A stretch of 32,739 bases of DNA from Acidobacteriaceae bacterium (GTDB taxonomy: Bacteria; Acidobacteriota; Terriglobia; Terriglobales; Acidobacteriaceae). Each line of letters starts with the position of its first letter. The stretch's first letter is position 1. Location of the stretch: the NCBI GenBank assembly GCA_013361705.1, contig JABFXN010000290.1, forward strand, positions 1 to 32,739, given 5' to 3'. This document shows positions 32,343 through 32,739 of the stretch, in pieces. Below the pieces are notes generated by a model. The model was given only the letters and a program-made list of their open reading frames with translations, was not told the origin of the DNA and ran no database searches. The translations under genes were made by a program, and so were the position numbers.

Positions 32343-32371
32343 CCCCATTCTTTGCGCAGCAAAGGGTGGGG
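32343..32371 (+). repeat. 13-bp-stem hairpin (CCCCATTCTTTGC type), terminator or REP-like element
   Basis: Arms 32343-32355 and 32359-32371 pair along all 13 positions as RNA, two of them G-U pairs, with a 3-base GCA loop. It lies 32 bases after the stop of the membrane protein gene, where it could end or protect that transcript; there is no T tract after it. Elements of this general sequence are, to my recollection, repeated in Acidobacteriaceae genomes. Confidence 0.6.
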
Positions 32372-32459
32372 TATCGCGCTGTGCGCGACCGCATTTCGAT
32401 AAGCCCTAATGTTGATTCAGAAGAGATTGATGACAGTGCTTAGGAAAATGAAGGCCGGG

Positions 32460-32519
32460 CCCATGTCCCCGAGGGACACCACCCCAACAAACAAGTTCGT
32501 TGGGGACCCCGGACATGGG
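32460..32519. repeat. Nested inverted repeat, 60 bases
   Basis: The outer arms CCCATGTCC (32460-32468) and GGACATGGG (32511-32519) are perfect complements. Inside them CCCCAAC (32482-32488) and GTTGGGG (32499-32505) form a second stem that can extend by a few pairs with one mismatch. The two-level hairpin is not part of a gene and looks like a dispersed structural repeat of the same class as those at the start of the window. Confidence 0.6.
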
Positions 32520-32645
32520 GCACCCGGTGCATGGGCTATCTCAGATGTGTCGGTACATCTTGCAGCCATGTCCGAAATTGCTGTATTTGTGTCGTGGCAT
32601 CTATTGTCTGACTGCTCTAGGTTTGAGAGCAGGAGGCAGCAGACC

Positions 32646-32739
32646 ATGACCACTGGCACCTTGCCCGCCATCTCCGGAATCACCATCCCTGACAGCAAGC
32701 TCGCACGGGAGATCACCACCTTCATTCGGGACACCGAGA
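32646..32739 (+). CDS. Probable HD-domain protein, N-terminus only (cut by window edge)
   Basis: 31 complete codons from ATG 32646, preceded by AGGAGG about 10 bases upstream. The visible peptide (with IPDSKLAREIT and TFIRDTE) resembles the N-terminus of small HD-domain hydrolases of the cyanamide-hydratase-like group, in which the metal-binding His residues come later. Those residues are outside the window, so the call rests on resemblance only. The gene is truncated by the window, not by mutation. Confidence 0.55.
   Translation, partial: MTTGTLPAISGITIPDSKLAREITTFIRDTE

Larger units (their letters stand above)
32311..32645. other. Intergenic region with two hairpin elements and the leader of the last gene
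   Basis: 335 bases without a convincing gene. They hold two hairpin elements (listed separately) and then about 125 bases of leader for the final gene, whose ribosome binding site AGGAGG lies at 32630-32635. A short - strand frame over this region covers the hairpins and shows no protein character. Confidence 0.6.

Noticed and set aside
32417-32734. 105-codon - strand frame at the window end
   Set aside because: It overlaps the nested hairpin and the start of the better-supported + strand gene that has AGGAGG before its ATG.

Overview
The window looks like a chromosomal segment of an aerobic soil Acidobacteriota of the Terriglobales/Acidobacteriaceae type. The assignment rests on family content: an orphan ADOP-type permease, an Oar-like TonB receptor with an N-terminal carboxypeptidase-regulatory-like domain, short GC-rich hairpin repeats containing GGCTAAAGCC, and GC-rich coding sequence throughout. 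I see no tRNA, rRNA, CRISPR array, transposase or phage gene.

Region 1 (520-8494, + strand) is a compact respiratory operon: coxB with a C-terminal cytochrome c domain, coxA, coxC, a membrane protein of unknown function, a diheme cytochrome c lipoprotein, a Rieske protein, a cytochrome b fused to cytochrome c, and ctaG. Together these encode a quinol:cytochrome c oxidoreductase and a caa3-type oxygen reductase whose electron carriers are all tethered, so quinol electrons could reach O2 without a soluble cytochrome c. Region 2 (8518-12119) holds an ADOP permease behind a promoter overlapped by a perfect 18-bp palindrome of the PadR operator type. Convergent to it is a gene for an elongation-factor-G-like protein that has only domains III-V and no GTPase.

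Region 3 (12382-20359) is an RND efflux system (outer-membrane factor, membrane fusion lipoprotein, inner-membrane pump, - strand). It is divergent from an OmpR-type response regulator and a histidine kinase, with three CTTACAT direct repeats at helical spacing in between. Region 4 (20430-30953) reads as a carbohydrate-utilisation locus: TonB receptor plus heparinase II/III-like lyase on the - strand; sugar-acid MFS transporter, SDR oxidoreductase and alpha/beta esterase on the + strand; then an SGNH esterase divergent from a LacI-type regulator. The expected logic is outer-membrane uptake, periplasmic depolymerisation and deacylation, import, then reduction, with LacI-family control. A uronic-acid-containing glycan is the best guess for the substrate.

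Region 5 (30974-32739) contains a TetR regulator divergent from a DUF2306-like membrane protein, apparently with two symmetric leaderless promoters, then hairpin repeats and the first 31 codons of what looks like an HD-domain protein cut by the window edge.

The strongest candidates for something not well described are the GTPase-less EF-G-like protein, the unknown membrane subunit inside the respiratory operon, and the architecture of the three regulatory intergenic regions.
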